The notes under the pieces were generated by a model, which saw nothing but the letters and a program-made list of their open reading frames with translations, was not told the origin of the DNA and searched no databases. The position numbers were made by a program, and so were the translations under genes. This document shows, piece after piece, positions 7,874-16,196 of a stretch of 49,974 bases of DNA; position 1 is the stretch's first letter; each line of letters begins with the position of its first letter. This stretch comes from Aliarcobacter sp017996075. GTDB lineage: Bacteria; Campylobacterota; Campylobacteria; Campylobacterales; Arcobacteraceae. Location: the NCBI RefSeq assembly GCF_051062515.1, contig NZ_JAMXEK010000013.1. One strand, written 5' to 3'.

Positions 7874-8301
7874 TTGTTATCTCCTACTATTTCAAATCCA
7901 GAAAAAAGTTGTAATGTTGGTTTTAAAACTTTTATATTTTCACAATTCTCATCCTCTTTTTCTTCCCAAATTTGAGTTATTTTTGCTTTTAAGTTTACAT
8001 TTTCTTCATTTGATTTTGCTAAAAAAATTTGTGTTGTTTTTTGCTCTTCTTTAAAATCTGATAGTTTTTTATCTATAACTGCAAATTTATCATTTACTTG
8101 TCTTATAGTGATGCTTCTATCCCCATCAAATAAACAAGCTTCTAAGATAAAGTTATTTTCATTATGCAAATCTTTCCAAGCTGGTAAAAGTTGTTTTGAA
8201 CTAAATATATTGTCTAATTTTTTATCTGACATTTGGATATAACCCTCAAATAACCCTGATAAGCTCTCGTAAAATTCTTTTAACTGTTCTTTTGTTTTCA
8301 T
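7870..8301 (-). CDS. csx19: Csx19-like (TIGR03984) type III-D protein
   Basis: The 143-residue protein lies between the double Cas7 and the TIGR03986-like RAMP, the place where Csx19 is found in III-D loci. Pattern features are an acidic N terminus, a CLFDGDRSITIRQVNDKF segment likely forming beta strands, and a helical region (KLSDFKEEQKTTQIFLAK). Csx19 has no established enzymatic activity and is thought to belong to the III-D complex. It overlaps both neighbours by 4 bp. The family call leans on context plus weak pattern similarity. Confidence 0.6.
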   Translation of the reverse strand: MKTKEQLKEFYESLSGLFEGYIQMSDKKLDNIFSSKQLLPAWKDLHNENNFILEACLFDGDRSITIRQVNDKFAVIDKKLSDFKEEQKTTQIFLAKSNEENVNLKAKITQIWEEKEDENCENIKVLKPTLQLFSGFEIVGDNK

Positions 8302-9584
8302 TTGTTATCTCCAATTATTTTTAACTCTCCAGTAAATATTCCATGACCTTTTGTAGTAGCTCCACCTAAACTCAACATTCCAGTTGTTATATCTTCTAAT
8401 GCCTTTTTAAAAGCTTCTAATGCAACTTTCTCTTTTACTTTATTCTCGTTTATAAGTATTTCAAGAATAAAAGTTTCTTTTGAAGCGATTGTTTTTTCTT
8501 GAAATAAAGCACTATCTATAGCACCACCTGTAAATCTATCTATACTTACATGGTCAAATACTTTAGTATCTTTTGAAGATGTTTTTTCAAGATAAACATC
8601 TGAAATCAAAATATTTCCTTTGAAGCTATCTTTTTCGTTATCTTTTTTTGCTCCAAATATTGATTCAACAATATCTGCATTTCCACCTTTGTTAATAAAC
8701 TTATTATTTAGTAAATTGTAATAATATGTAGTTCTGTGAGAAATAGCCCCTTTTACACTACTTGCTGGAATTAATATTTTTTCTTCACTTAAATCTTGTT
8801 TTTTATAATCAATAATTTTTTCGTAAACTGGTGTCATATTAGCTTCATCATCCATAAATCCACTACCAAACATAAAAAAATCATCTGGAGTTAGTTTTAG
8901 TTCATATTTTATATATTTTTTATCATCGAACTCTTTTATCTCATAAGTTTTTGATAGAGTTGTATTTAAACTACTTGTTAGTTTTATATATTTATCACTA
9001 TTTAAATCAAATTCATCATAAGTTATTTCTATAACTTTTATTTGACCAAAACCTTTGCTACTTCCAGCTCCAATTCTAAAACTATTTTGTGATAATAAAT
9101 CTAAAAGGTGAAAAAAATTGTTTTTATCTTCTTGCGTTTCATTTATCATTTCGATTGAAAACTTAAATCTTGTACCTTTATATATAACTTCTTCATCAAA
9201 TTTACCAGTATCTTTTGTAACACCTTTATCATTCATAGCATTATGCTCTCGAATAGGTAAAACTATAAATTTTTGTAAAAAATCTGATTTTTTTGAATCT
9301 AAAAGTAATGATTCATTTACTTTTTGATTTTCATCCAAAAGCAAGGCATTTGAGATAATAGTTTTTGAACCAAAATCACCTGTTCCAAAAATATTTTTCG
9401 CTATTTCACATTCATTTTCAAACTCTTTTCTTAGAACTCCAGTTAAAGAAGTACCTAAAATCATAGGCAAACCATTCCAATCTTTTTGAATAGGACTATC
9501 TTGTAAGAAATCAGCATTTTTTGAACCAATTTTTAAAGCTGTTTTTGCTTCAAATGTTATATAAGCTATAAATCTATTTGTCAT
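8298..9584 (-). CDS. cas7: Fused double Cas7 (Csm3-like) backbone protein
   Basis: Two Cas7/RAMP domains are joined in one 428-residue chain. Domain 1 has QDSPIQKDWNGLPMILG followed by TSLTGVLR; its Asp29 aligns with the target-RNA-cleaving Asp of Csm3-type subunits. It closes with GSSKGFGQIKV. Domain 2, from about residue 215, has ILIPASSVKGAISHR, HVSIDRFTGGAID and GGATTKGHGIFTG. Each would occupy one 6-nt segment of the crRNA. The ATG at 9584 with GAGGA upstream is preferred over a TTG at 9599; it overlaps csx10 by 11 bp. Confidence 0.85.
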   Translation of the reverse strand: MTNRFIAYITFEAKTALKIGSKNADFLQDSPIQKDWNGLPMILGTSLTGVLRKEFENECEIAKNIFGTGDFGSKTIISNALLLDENQKVNESLLLDSKKSDFLQKFIVLPIREHNAMNDKGVTKDTGKFDEEVIYKGTRFKFSIEMINETQEDKNNFFHLLDLLSQNSFRIGAGSSKGFGQIKVIEITYDEFDLNSDKYIKLTSSLNTTLSKTYEIKEFDDKKYIKYELKLTPDDFFMFGSGFMDDEANMTPVYEKIIDYKKQDLSEEKILIPASSVKGAISHRTTYYYNLLNNKFINKGGNADIVESIFGAKKDNEKDSFKGNILISDVYLEKTSSKDTKVFDHVSIDRFTGGAIDSALFQEKTIASKETFILEILINENKVKEKVALEAFKKALEDITTGMLSLGGATTKGHGIFTGELKIIGDNK

Positions 9585-11019
9585 TTTTTTCGTCCTCAAT
9601 TTTTACTTTTGGCATCATCATTGATAAAAGCTTTATGAATTCTATATCTGTTTTTTCATCATCTAAAAGTTTTTTTAAAGAATCAAATCCTTCTTCCCAA
9701 TGTTTTTTAGGTGTTGATTTTTCGTTTTTCTTATTGTCTTCTTCATTTTTTTCTCTTTTGGTAACAAATTCTAATATTTTATTTTTATAATCATCTTTAT
9801 GAAATTGAACTATCATTCTTATTTGTCCCCATTGAGATTTTGAAACCATTTCAAAATCTTTTTTGTGCTTATCAATGAATTTTTGAACTTCTTCGCCTAA
9901 GCTATAAGTTTTATTTTTAGATTCTATTTTATTTTTTAAAAATGAAATTAAAGTATTATCAACTTCTTTTTCTTCAACTTCATATGTTCTATTTTCTTTT
10001 ACTATTTTATTTAAAGAAAAACTACCCTCTTTTACTAAAAAGCTAGGATTAATCAAAACTTCTCCATAACCTTCGTTTAAATATCCACCTATTCCATTTT
10101 TTATGATATTTATATCTTCGTTTGAAGCATCTTTAAGTGCTATTACACTACCTTTTTCAATAACCAATCTTGTGTAGTCGTTGGTTTGTCTTTTAAAATT
10201 ATAAGGTGTGATTTTTTTTGTTCTTATTTGTGTTTTTTCCCAATCTATGGAAGCATCTTTTAAACCCAAATTTTTACTTGTTGGTTCAAATGTTGGCATT
10301 CCATTTTCATCAAATAAAGCTAATGTTGAATTTATATAAACATAAGTAGTCTTACTAAGATTAAAATTTTCTAAATTTTCTTCTTTGTAATCTTTTAATT
10401 CTTCAATTAAAACTTTTCCATATTGAGCAGTTTTTGATTTTCCAAGATATTTTTCACCCAAAATATTTTCAATAACTTGATTTTGTTCTTTTTCATCAAT
10501 ATCTGCAAATTTAATAGAGAATTTCCAAGTAGTACCTTTTTTTATAGCTTTGTATCCAAACATAGAAGAATCTTTTGATTTTCTATTATCTTTGTCATAA
10601 GCTGCTTTTTGTGAATAGTTATATTCAAGATGCAAATAATCAAGTGTTGAAGTGATATATCCATTTCTTACTTGTTTATATTGTTTATCAAGTTCTGCTT
10701 GGTTGTCATAATCTATAAAATGATTATTTCTTACCTCTTTTTTATCACTATCTAATTTTGGAGCAAAAAAACAAAAAGGAGCTTTGTATGTAGGTTTGTT
10801 TTTAAAAAGTGGTGTTGCTTCGCCAAATCTTATTTTACTACTATGAAAAATATCAAATGTATCAAAAGTCTTGGCAAATTCATCATAATTTTTTGCAACC
10901 ATTCCCAAAAATGAAGCCCCTGTAATATAATCTAAAGTTTCAATATTTCCTTCAGTATTTGAAGAAGCATTTAAAACTATATCACTTAAAAAAGTTACCT
11001 TAAAATTTATTGTTCTCAT
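9574..11019 (-). CDS. csx10: Csx10, Cas5-like subunit of type III-D complex
   Basis: This 481-residue RAMP begins MRTINFKVTFLSDIVL and continues with LDYITGASFLGMVAKNYDEF, the Csx10 form of the RAMP helix motif (D-Y-I-x-G). It then has a FGEATPLF segment and a GKSKTAQYGKVLIEE glycine-rich loop. Csx10 replaces Cas5 and should bind the crRNA 5' handle, contacting Cas10. It overlaps the upstream Cas7 gene by 4 bp. A lysine/glutamate-rich C-terminal region after about residue 350 is less conserved. Presence of Csx10 is the main reason to call the locus III-D. Confidence 0.82.
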   Translation of the reverse strand: MRTINFKVTFLSDIVLNASSNTEGNIETLDYITGASFLGMVAKNYDEFAKTFDTFDIFHSSKIRFGEATPLFKNKPTYKAPFCFFAPKLDSDKKEVRNNHFIDYDNQAELDKQYKQVRNGYITSTLDYLHLEYNYSQKAAYDKDNRKSKDSSMFGYKAIKKGTTWKFSIKFADIDEKEQNQVIENILGEKYLGKSKTAQYGKVLIEELKDYKEENLENFNLSKTTYVYINSTLALFDENGMPTFEPTSKNLGLKDASIDWEKTQIRTKKITPYNFKRQTNDYTRLVIEKGSVIALKDASNEDINIIKNGIGGYLNEGYGEVLINPSFLVKEGSFSLNKIVKENRTYEVEEKEVDNTLISFLKNKIESKNKTYSLGEEVQKFIDKHKKDFEMVSKSQWGQIRMIVQFHKDDYKNKILEFVTKREKNEEDNKKNEKSTPKKHWEEGFDSLKKLLDDEKTDIEFIKLLSMMMPKVKIEDEKNDK

Positions 11020-11534
11020 TTCTCTTCTCCTACAACATCAATAATACATCTTCCTAAACCTCTATTTCTATTTAAACCCATCCGTTTTACTTTCTTTATA
11101 GCGTTTATCATCTCTTGTTTATAAACATCTGGAATATTTTTTATTTCTCCAAATAAAGAGATAGGTACAACAACTTCTATTTCTCTTAAGCTTCCAGATT
11201 CAGCAATGCCATTTTTATCTATTTTTGTAGAAGCTATTTCATTAAAAAGTTGATTTTGAAGAGAGTTATTTATAATAGTTTTTTTAGTATTTTCTTCAAT
11301 TTCTACATTTGAAAAATTACACTCTCCCATATCACTTGAACTTCCAAAACATTTAGTAACAAACTCTTTGTTATTGCTAAGTTCTGCGATTTCTCTTATC
11401 AAACCTTTTATAGTTTTACCAGGAATATATGGTAAACCATTTTCATCTCTTGTAACTGTACTATCAAGTTTTGATCCCGCACTTAAACCACTACTTAAAT
11501 GCCAATAATCTAAAAATGTTACTTTATATTTCAT
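11016..11534 (-). CDS. cas7: Single-domain Cas7 (Csm3-like) RAMP
   Basis: A compact 172-residue Cas7. KLDSTVTRDENGLPYIPGK, then TIKGLIRE, is the classical Csm3 pattern, with Asp24 at the place of the RNA-cleaving Asp. KRMGLNRNRGLGRCIID supplies the glycine-rich loop, and GSLREIEVVVP matches the RAMP thumb strand. It would bind crRNA in the backbone next to Cas10. It overlaps cas10 upstream and csx10 downstream by 4 bp each, so all three are translationally coupled. Confidence 0.88.
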   Translation of the reverse strand: MKYKVTFLDYWHLSSGLSAGSKLDSTVTRDENGLPYIPGKTIKGLIREIAELSNNKEFVTKCFGSSSDMGECNFSNVEIEENTKKTIINNSLQNQLFNEIASTKIDKNGIAESGSLREIEVVVPISLFGEIKNIPDVYKQEMINAIKKVKRMGLNRNRGLGRCIIDVVGEEK

Positions 11535-12928
11535 TTTGTGTCCTTATTTTCATCTGTTACTGATAATATCTGTAATATGTCAAAAATAGGTATTTTTTGT
11601 TTTTCATCTTTTTGAACTATTAATTTATTTATTTCCAACTCTTTATGAAGTTTAGAAAGATTTTTAGTTTCCCATTTATTTTTTTTAGTAATTTCTTTTA
11701 TTCTATTTAATTGATTTTGTGCATAAGTTCTATCAAATTCTAAATCACTAAGCCACCCTCTTAATCTTCCTTTTGGTGAATTATCTTTTTTAAAATCTTT
11801 TAAAACTTTTTGAAAATCTTCTATTGTTGGTTTATTCTCATATTTATTTAAATAATATGGACCAAAATCACATCTAATTTTTTCTTTTTTATTTATAGTT
11901 AATTCATCATCAATAAACTTAGCGAAACTATCAACATTTGAGCTTTGAATATTGTGAAACATTAAAGAAGATGGAGCTAAAGGTAAATTTTTCTCTTTTG
12001 CAAAATCTTTTGAATCTTTTTTTGCATATGAACATAAATCTTCTGCTAGTTTTACTGCATAATGAAAAGGGTATTTTTCATTACAAAAAGTTATCCCTGC
12101 ACAAGCTGTTAAATCAAAATCTTTATATATTTTTTTACTGTTTTTTTCAAACTCTTCTAAAAATATTTTTGTAAAGTTCAAAGCTTCATTTGCATCTATT
12201 ATTACAGTTAAATCATCTCCACCTAAGATAACTTTTCTAATCTGTATTATTCCATCACTAGCAGTTTCATAAGCTTTTTTAGTTGCTTTATCAAGTTGTT
12301 CTGAAAACTGTATAATTTCGTTTTCATTTAATTCTTTTACAATATTTCCTAAACCATTTCCATCTGCGTGAATAATCGCTATTTTATTTTTATTATTTGA
12401 TAAATCTTCTATATCAAAAATAGTTTTTCTATTTTCTTGTTTATTTGCAAATAATTGAAATTTCTCAACTTTTTGTTTTGTTGCTTTATCTTCATCTTTA
12501 TTTACTAAAGGTAATGCTGTTCGTGGATTTTGTTTTAAAATATTGAAATGAAAATCAAGTGGAATTGATACTTTATTTCTTTGAATTTTTAGTTTTTTTT
12601 CTAATTCTAGTGAATCTTTTTTATAATCATTTGTATCTGCTACAACAGCTTGAGAAATAGTAATTCCATAAGCTTTAAGCATAATATCTTTTGGAAAATT
12701 TCTAACAACTTTTTCTAAATCTTCCTTATTATTAAATCTTAGTCTGATATTTCCAGCAGCTTGAAGTAGTTTTTCTGGTTTTTCTTTTAAATTATATTCT
12801 TTTTGAAAATCTTTTGAATCCATATCTTCAACAATTTTACTAGCACCGATAATCTCTTTTAATTTATTTGTTTTAAATATAAACTCTTGAATACCTTGAA
12901 TAGATACTCCATATAAATACTTACTCAT
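11531..12928 (-). CDS. cas10: Cas10, cyclic oligoadenylate synthase without HD domain
   Basis: Large subunit of the type III effector. The protein has 465 residues and starts directly at the first palm domain (YGVSIQGIQEFIFKT, then a conserved ASKIV segment). It therefore lacks the N-terminal HD nuclease found in most Cas10s. The second palm carries HADGNGLG (187-194) and the active GGDD at 236-239 (VILGGDDLTVII), so cyclic oligoadenylate synthesis should be intact while DNA cleavage by HD is absent. No CxxC zinc ribbon is seen. It overlaps cas6 and the small cas7 by 4 bp. Defence must run through signalling and RNA cutting. Confidence 0.93.
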   Translation of the reverse strand: MSKYLYGVSIQGIQEFIFKTNKLKEIIGASKIVEDMDSKDFQKEYNLKEKPEKLLQAAGNIRLRFNNKEDLEKVVRNFPKDIMLKAYGITISQAVVADTNDYKKDSLELEKKLKIQRNKVSIPLDFHFNILKQNPRTALPLVNKDEDKATKQKVEKFQLFANKQENRKTIFDIEDLSNNKNKIAIIHADGNGLGNIVKELNENEIIQFSEQLDKATKKAYETASDGIIQIRKVILGGDDLTVIIDANEALNFTKIFLEEFEKNSKKIYKDFDLTACAGITFCNEKYPFHYAVKLAEDLCSYAKKDSKDFAKEKNLPLAPSSLMFHNIQSSNVDSFAKFIDDELTINKKEKIRCDFGPYYLNKYENKPTIEDFQKVLKDFKKDNSPKGRLRGWLSDLEFDRTYAQNQLNRIKEITKKNKWETKNLSKLHKELEINKLIVQKDEKQKIPIFDILQILSVTDENKDTK

Positions 12929-13725
12929 CTAACTGCTCCTATACTAATTTTTCCTAATCCAAAAACTGTTTGTTTTCCTACTCCAATTATTTCACCTAAT
13001 TTCAACAAATTAAAACTTTCTTCATCAATATCAGAAATCCACATTTCTCCCATAACTCCTCCAAATTGCATAGATGTGTTTTGAACACCACTAAATCTTT
13101 TAATATCATTAAAAAAGATGTCTTTTGATTTTAATTTATATTTTGGCTCAAAAGGTAACTTCTCAAAATCTTTATTTTGCAAAGCTAAGTTTCTTTGATA
13201 AATAGAGTTTATAATAGATTCTAATTCTAATGAATCATCAATAACATATTTGCCATCTTTTTTAATACGAAGTGGTGTGTCTAATCTTAAAACGAACTCT
13301 TTTTTTTGTTTAGGTTGTTTATATTTTTTAATATACTTATCAAATGGTTTTAATTCTCCATTTGAATAAACTAGTTTTTTATTTACAAAAATTTCAAACT
13401 TTTCATATGTTTTATTATTCTTTCCTAATCCTACTTTTGTAAGCATTTCATGAAATGCACTAATACAAGTATAAACTTCATCACAAGCATCATCAAATAA
13501 GTAGAATGAAAATTCATAAGATTGTAAACCCAATCTTATATCAAATCTATATTTGTGAGTTACATCTTTTTGTTCAAAGAATTTGTTATATATATTTTCA
13601 TCAAGATCTTGTTGATTTAATATATTTTTTAAAGCATAACCAAATGCACCACGAATCTGAGAGCCTATAAAATATGGTGGTTTATTTGTTGATTTGATTA
13701 TTATTGAAAGTTTTGTGTATTTCAT
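12925..13725 (-). CDS. cas6: Cas6 crRNA-processing endoribonuclease
   Basis: A 266-residue RAMP-type protein with the Cas6 glycine-rich loop at its C terminus (GEIIGVGKQTVFGLGKI, ending near residue 259). GVMGEMWISD and PPYFIGSQIRGAFGYALK are also typical of the PF10040-like Cas6 group. It should cut the pre-crRNA in the repeat. Unlike many RT-Cas1 loci, where Cas6 is fused to the RT, here it is free-standing. It overlaps the membrane-protein gene upstream and cas10 downstream by 4 bp each. Confidence 0.85.
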   Translation of the reverse strand: MKYTKLSIIIKSTNKPPYFIGSQIRGAFGYALKNILNQQDLDENIYNKFFEQKDVTHKYRFDIRLGLQSYEFSFYLFDDACDEVYTCISAFHEMLTKVGLGKNNKTYEKFEIFVNKKLVYSNGELKPFDKYIKKYKQPKQKKEFVLRLDTPLRIKKDGKYVIDDSLELESIINSIYQRNLALQNKDFEKLPFEPKYKLKSKDIFFNDIKRFSGVQNTSMQFGGVMGEMWISDIDEESFNLLKLGEIIGVGKQTVFGLGKISIGAVR

Positions 13726-14252
13726 TGTACTATTTCCATTTTACTTAAATCAAAAGCAGCATAATTTTCTTTTTTACTATTTATTTCTTCTTCTGTAATA
13801 ATAATAATTAACTCATTTAATTTAGCATCTTGAATTTTGTAAATATTACTCAAATATTCTAAATCTGACATACTATCAATATTGTATCTTTTAGTAGAAT
13901 CAACTAAAAAGTTACTTAATAATCCTTGAATTTCACTTCTTTTTATCTCTCTTCTAGGAATATCCAATTTTAATTTATATTTTATTCCACTTTCTTTTAA
14001 TTGAAAAAATATTGGTATAATTTCCGATTGTTTCTTTTTATTTTTAACATTGTTATAAAAGTTATACATAACTGTTATAAGGGTACCTATTGTAATTAAA
14101 CCATCAAATGTTGTCCAAACTTTACTTGTATTAATTATGTATAAAATAAGCATAAGAACAATAATTGAAATAATTTTGTGTTCAATAATTGTTTTTTTCG
14201 TTGACTTGTAAAGCTCACTTTCTTCTAACGTTTTTAACATATCGTTTAACAT
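13722..14252 (-). CDS. Two-helix membrane protein of the CRISPR operon, Csx23-like candidate
   Basis: No family is certain. The 176-residue protein has two membrane segments (about 29-46, IISIIVLMLILYIINTSK, and 52-69, LITIGTLITVMYNFYN). A ~100-residue soluble C-terminal domain follows, rich in charged residues. A good AAGGA site precedes the ATG. It overlaps cas6 by 4 bp, so it is made together with the CRISPR machinery. The layout (N-terminal membrane helices plus a small cytosolic domain in a type III locus) is that of Csx23, a membrane effector gated by cyclic tetra-adenylate. This is inference from architecture only. Confidence 0.65.
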   Translation of the reverse strand: MLNDMLKTLEESELYKSTKKTIIEHKIISIIVLMLILYIINTSKVWTTFDGLITIGTLITVMYNFYNNVKNKKKQSEIIPIFFQLKESGIKYKLKLDIPRREIKRSEIQGLLSNFLVDSTKRYNIDSMSDLEYLSNIYKIQDAKLNELIIIITEEEINSKKENYAAFDLSKMEIVQ

Positions 14253-14274
14253 ATATTTCCTTTTTGATTAAATT

Positions 14275-14658
14275 TCATAAATATTCTCTAAAAATCACAT
14301 GTCTAAAGACTGATTTTTTTATAGTTTGATTATCAACAACTATTTCCTCAATATCTCTATTAGTAGTTGCATAAACACTTTTTAATCCTAAATTTTTTGA
14401 AAAATTAACCATATGATATACAGCACCAAAATCGCCTTGAATTAAAACAACATCTCCAAAATGTGAATTCTCTTTTAGAAAATCTTTTATTGGCAATAAA
14501 TATTCATCTAAATTATTCAAATCGCTAGGAATATTACTAAAAAGTATTTGGAGGTTTTCAGGTAGATATATAAATTCATCTATCCCTAAAGTTTTGATAG
14601 CATCATCTTTTTGAGTCTGTGTTAACTTGTGTGAAAAAAGTAAAAACATATTTTTCAT
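14275..14658 (-). CDS. csx20: Csx20 family protein, probable ring nuclease
   Basis: This 127-residue protein matches the Csx20 pattern: MFLLFSHKLTQTQKDDA, IYLPENLQILFSNIP, VVLIQGDFGAVYHMVNFSK and a final FRHVIFREYL. Csx20 is classed with CARF-fold proteins and predicted to degrade cyclic oligoadenylate, ending the alarm. It is the first gene of the minus-strand cas operon, 22 bp before the membrane protein gene. AGGGG lies 5 nt before the ATG. Ring-nuclease activity is a prediction for this family member. Confidence 0.82.
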   Translation of the reverse strand: MKNMFLLFSHKLTQTQKDDAIKTLGIDEFIYLPENLQILFSNIPSDLNNLDEYLLPIKDFLKENSHFGDVVLIQGDFGAVYHMVNFSKNLGLKSVYATTNRDIEEIVVDNQTIKKSVFRHVIFREYL

Positions 14659-14898
14659 TAATACCCCTAATTAATATCTTTTCAAAATAATACTAAATAA
14701 TTTTGACAAAATATGTCGTTTTAATTGATTAAATTATTTTTAATAAAAAAAGACTAAATCGTATCTACATTAAACTTAAAATAATTTTATTTTAATGAAA
14801 AACAAGGTGTATTATTAACTATACTAAATTTTAATATCATATTTAAAGTAGATTTGATAGTATCATTTATATTTTTACTTATTATAGAGGAAAACTTA
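14659..14898. promoter_or_regulatory. Divergent intergenic region upstream of cas operon
   Basis: About 240 bp, very AT-rich, separates csx20 (minus) from the plus-strand nuclease gene. It must hold the cas operon promoter and that of the nuclease gene. Several TATTAT and TATAAT-like strings exist, but none is convincingly placed. No clear palindromic operator is seen. Confidence 0.4.
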
Positions 14899-15822
14899 AT
14901 GTCAAATATAAAATTAATTTCTACTACTGCTTTAGCAAATATTATTTCAATTTCTGTAAAAGATTTATTTAATAGATTTAATAATTTAGGACTAATTGAA
15001 AAGGATGAGAAAAACTCTTGGGTTTTAACACAAAAAGGTATATCTTTTGGTGGAGAATATATTAAAAATAAACAATATGGAGAATATATTGCATGGCCTG
15101 AAAATATAGATTTTAATAATTTAAAAATTGAAATGATCACAGCTACAAAAATTGGTCAGCATTTCAACTTACCTGCAAGAAAAATAAATGTAATATTATC
15201 AGAAATTGGTTGGACTAAAAAAGGAACAAAAGGTTGGCTAATGACATCACAAGGTGAAAAAGTTGGAGGAATACAATCTGAAGATTTTAAATCTGGTATT
15301 CCTTATGTAACATGGCCTCTAGAAATATTAAATGACAAAAATTTAATTTCAACAATTCAAGATTTAAGTGGAAATATTGAAGAAAATATTGAAGAAAATA
15401 TTGAAGAAAATATTGAAGAAAATATTGAAGAAAATATTGAAGAAAAAATTTATAATGAAAAATTAAACTTTAGAGAAAAATTTGAAGCTAAATATAGAGC
15501 AACAGATGGTCATTATACAAGATCGAAAGCCGAAATGCTAATTGATAATTGGCTTTATATGTTTGAAATAGTTCATGCTTATGAGAGAAAATTACCTGTA
15601 GAAGAAGATGTTTATTGTGATTTTTATATCCCGACTGGAAAAGTTTACATAGAATATTGGGGTTATGAAAATGATGAAAAATATTTAAATAGAAAAAAGA
15701 AGAAAAAAGAAATATATGAAAAATATAATTTAAATTTAATAGAACTGGAAGATAAAGATGTTCAAAATCTTGATGATGTATTGCCTAAATACTTATTAAC
15801 ATTTGGAATTGAAACATTTTAA
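14899..15822 (+). CDS. Duplicated winged-helix plus PD-(D/E)XK-like nuclease protein
   Basis: Not a named family to me. Two related ~70-residue N-terminal units (about 1-70 and 78-148) share the pattern TA..I ... GW/SW..T..G..GG ... Y..WP, as in phage-type winged-helix DNA-binding domains. An acidic linker has six tandem IEEN units. The C-terminal ~110 residues (TRSKAEMLIDNWLY, CDFYIPTGKVYIEYWG, then a Lys-rich helix) look like a PD-(D/E)XK endonuclease fold with Glu, Asp and Glu at the expected spacing. The ATG at 14899 is preceded by AGAGG at 8 nt, favouring it over 14854. It is transcribed away from the cas operon and could be a defence or regulatory nuclease. Confidence 0.6.
   Translation: MSNIKLISTTALANIISISVKDLFNRFNNLGLIEKDEKNSWVLTQKGISFGGEYIKNKQYGEYIAWPENIDFNNLKIEMITATKIGQHFNLPARKINVILSEIGWTKKGTKGWLMTSQGEKVGGIQSEDFKSGIPYVTWPLEILNDKNLISTIQDLSGNIEENIEENIEENIEENIEENIEEKIYNEKLNFREKFEAKYRATDGHYTRSKAEMLIDNWLYMFEIVHAYERKLPVEEDVYCDFYIPTGKVYIEYWGYENDEKYLNRKKKKKEIYEKYNLNLIELEDKDVQNLDDVLPKYLLTFGIETF
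15373..15444 (+). repeat. Perfect 12-bp tandem repeat x6 inside coding region
   Basis: Six identical copies of AATATTGAAGAA run without interruption and encode six N-I-E-E units in frame. Because the unit is a multiple of 3, slippage would change linker length without breaking the frame. It joins the DNA-binding half to the nuclease half. Confidence 0.97.
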
Positions 15823-16196
15823 CTTAAATCACTTAATTTTTAAAAATTCAATTTCACTTATTGAAATTGAACTAAACGAGTACTATATAATATTATTCTT
15901 TACGGTAATTATTACGGTATTTATTTGAATTCTGAAAATAGAAGTCCTAAAATAAGTGCTTTAGAATAAGTATTCATGTTGCACATCTCCACCATTTTAA
16001 AGTATAACTCACTTTAACTTATTATAAAAACCACCATAAAATCACACTTTTAATAAAAATCTTACTATAACTTAGTATAATACAATTCATTGAAATATAC
16101 CAACAAAAAGGTATAAATTTTGGTATAACAAAATTCAATCTTTTGAAGATTGATTTAAAGCAGACATAAGTTTTTTTATTTGCATTTAATCTTCTT
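15823..16196. other. 374-bp intergenic region with inverted and direct repeats
   Basis: No convincing gene is seen here. It holds a 10-bp perfect inverted repeat (TTCAATTTCA 15847-15856, complement 15862-15871), which may end the nuclease transcript. A close direct repeat TTACGGTAATTATTACGGTA starts near 15901, and two GGTATAA strings lie near 16110-16130. A second hairpin at 16135-16153 lies after the LuxR gene on the minus strand. Confidence 0.7.
16128..16153 (-). terminator. Possible terminator after the type I secretion operon
   Basis: TCAATCTT and AAGATTGA (16135-16142, 16146-16153) form an 8-bp stem with a 3-nt loop. On the minus strand the stem is followed by ATTTTGTT, a weak U-tract. 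It lies about 45 bp after the LuxR-type gene. Confidence 0.45.

Noticed and set aside
14787..15140. Minus-strand open frame opposite the winged-helix nuclease
   Set aside because: Hydrophobic, low-complexity antisense of the plus-strand gene; no Shine-Dalgarno or family pattern.
15823..16196. A tRNA or insertion-sequence end in the intergenic gap
   Set aside because: No cloverleaf, no transposase remnant and no paired terminal inverted repeats were found.
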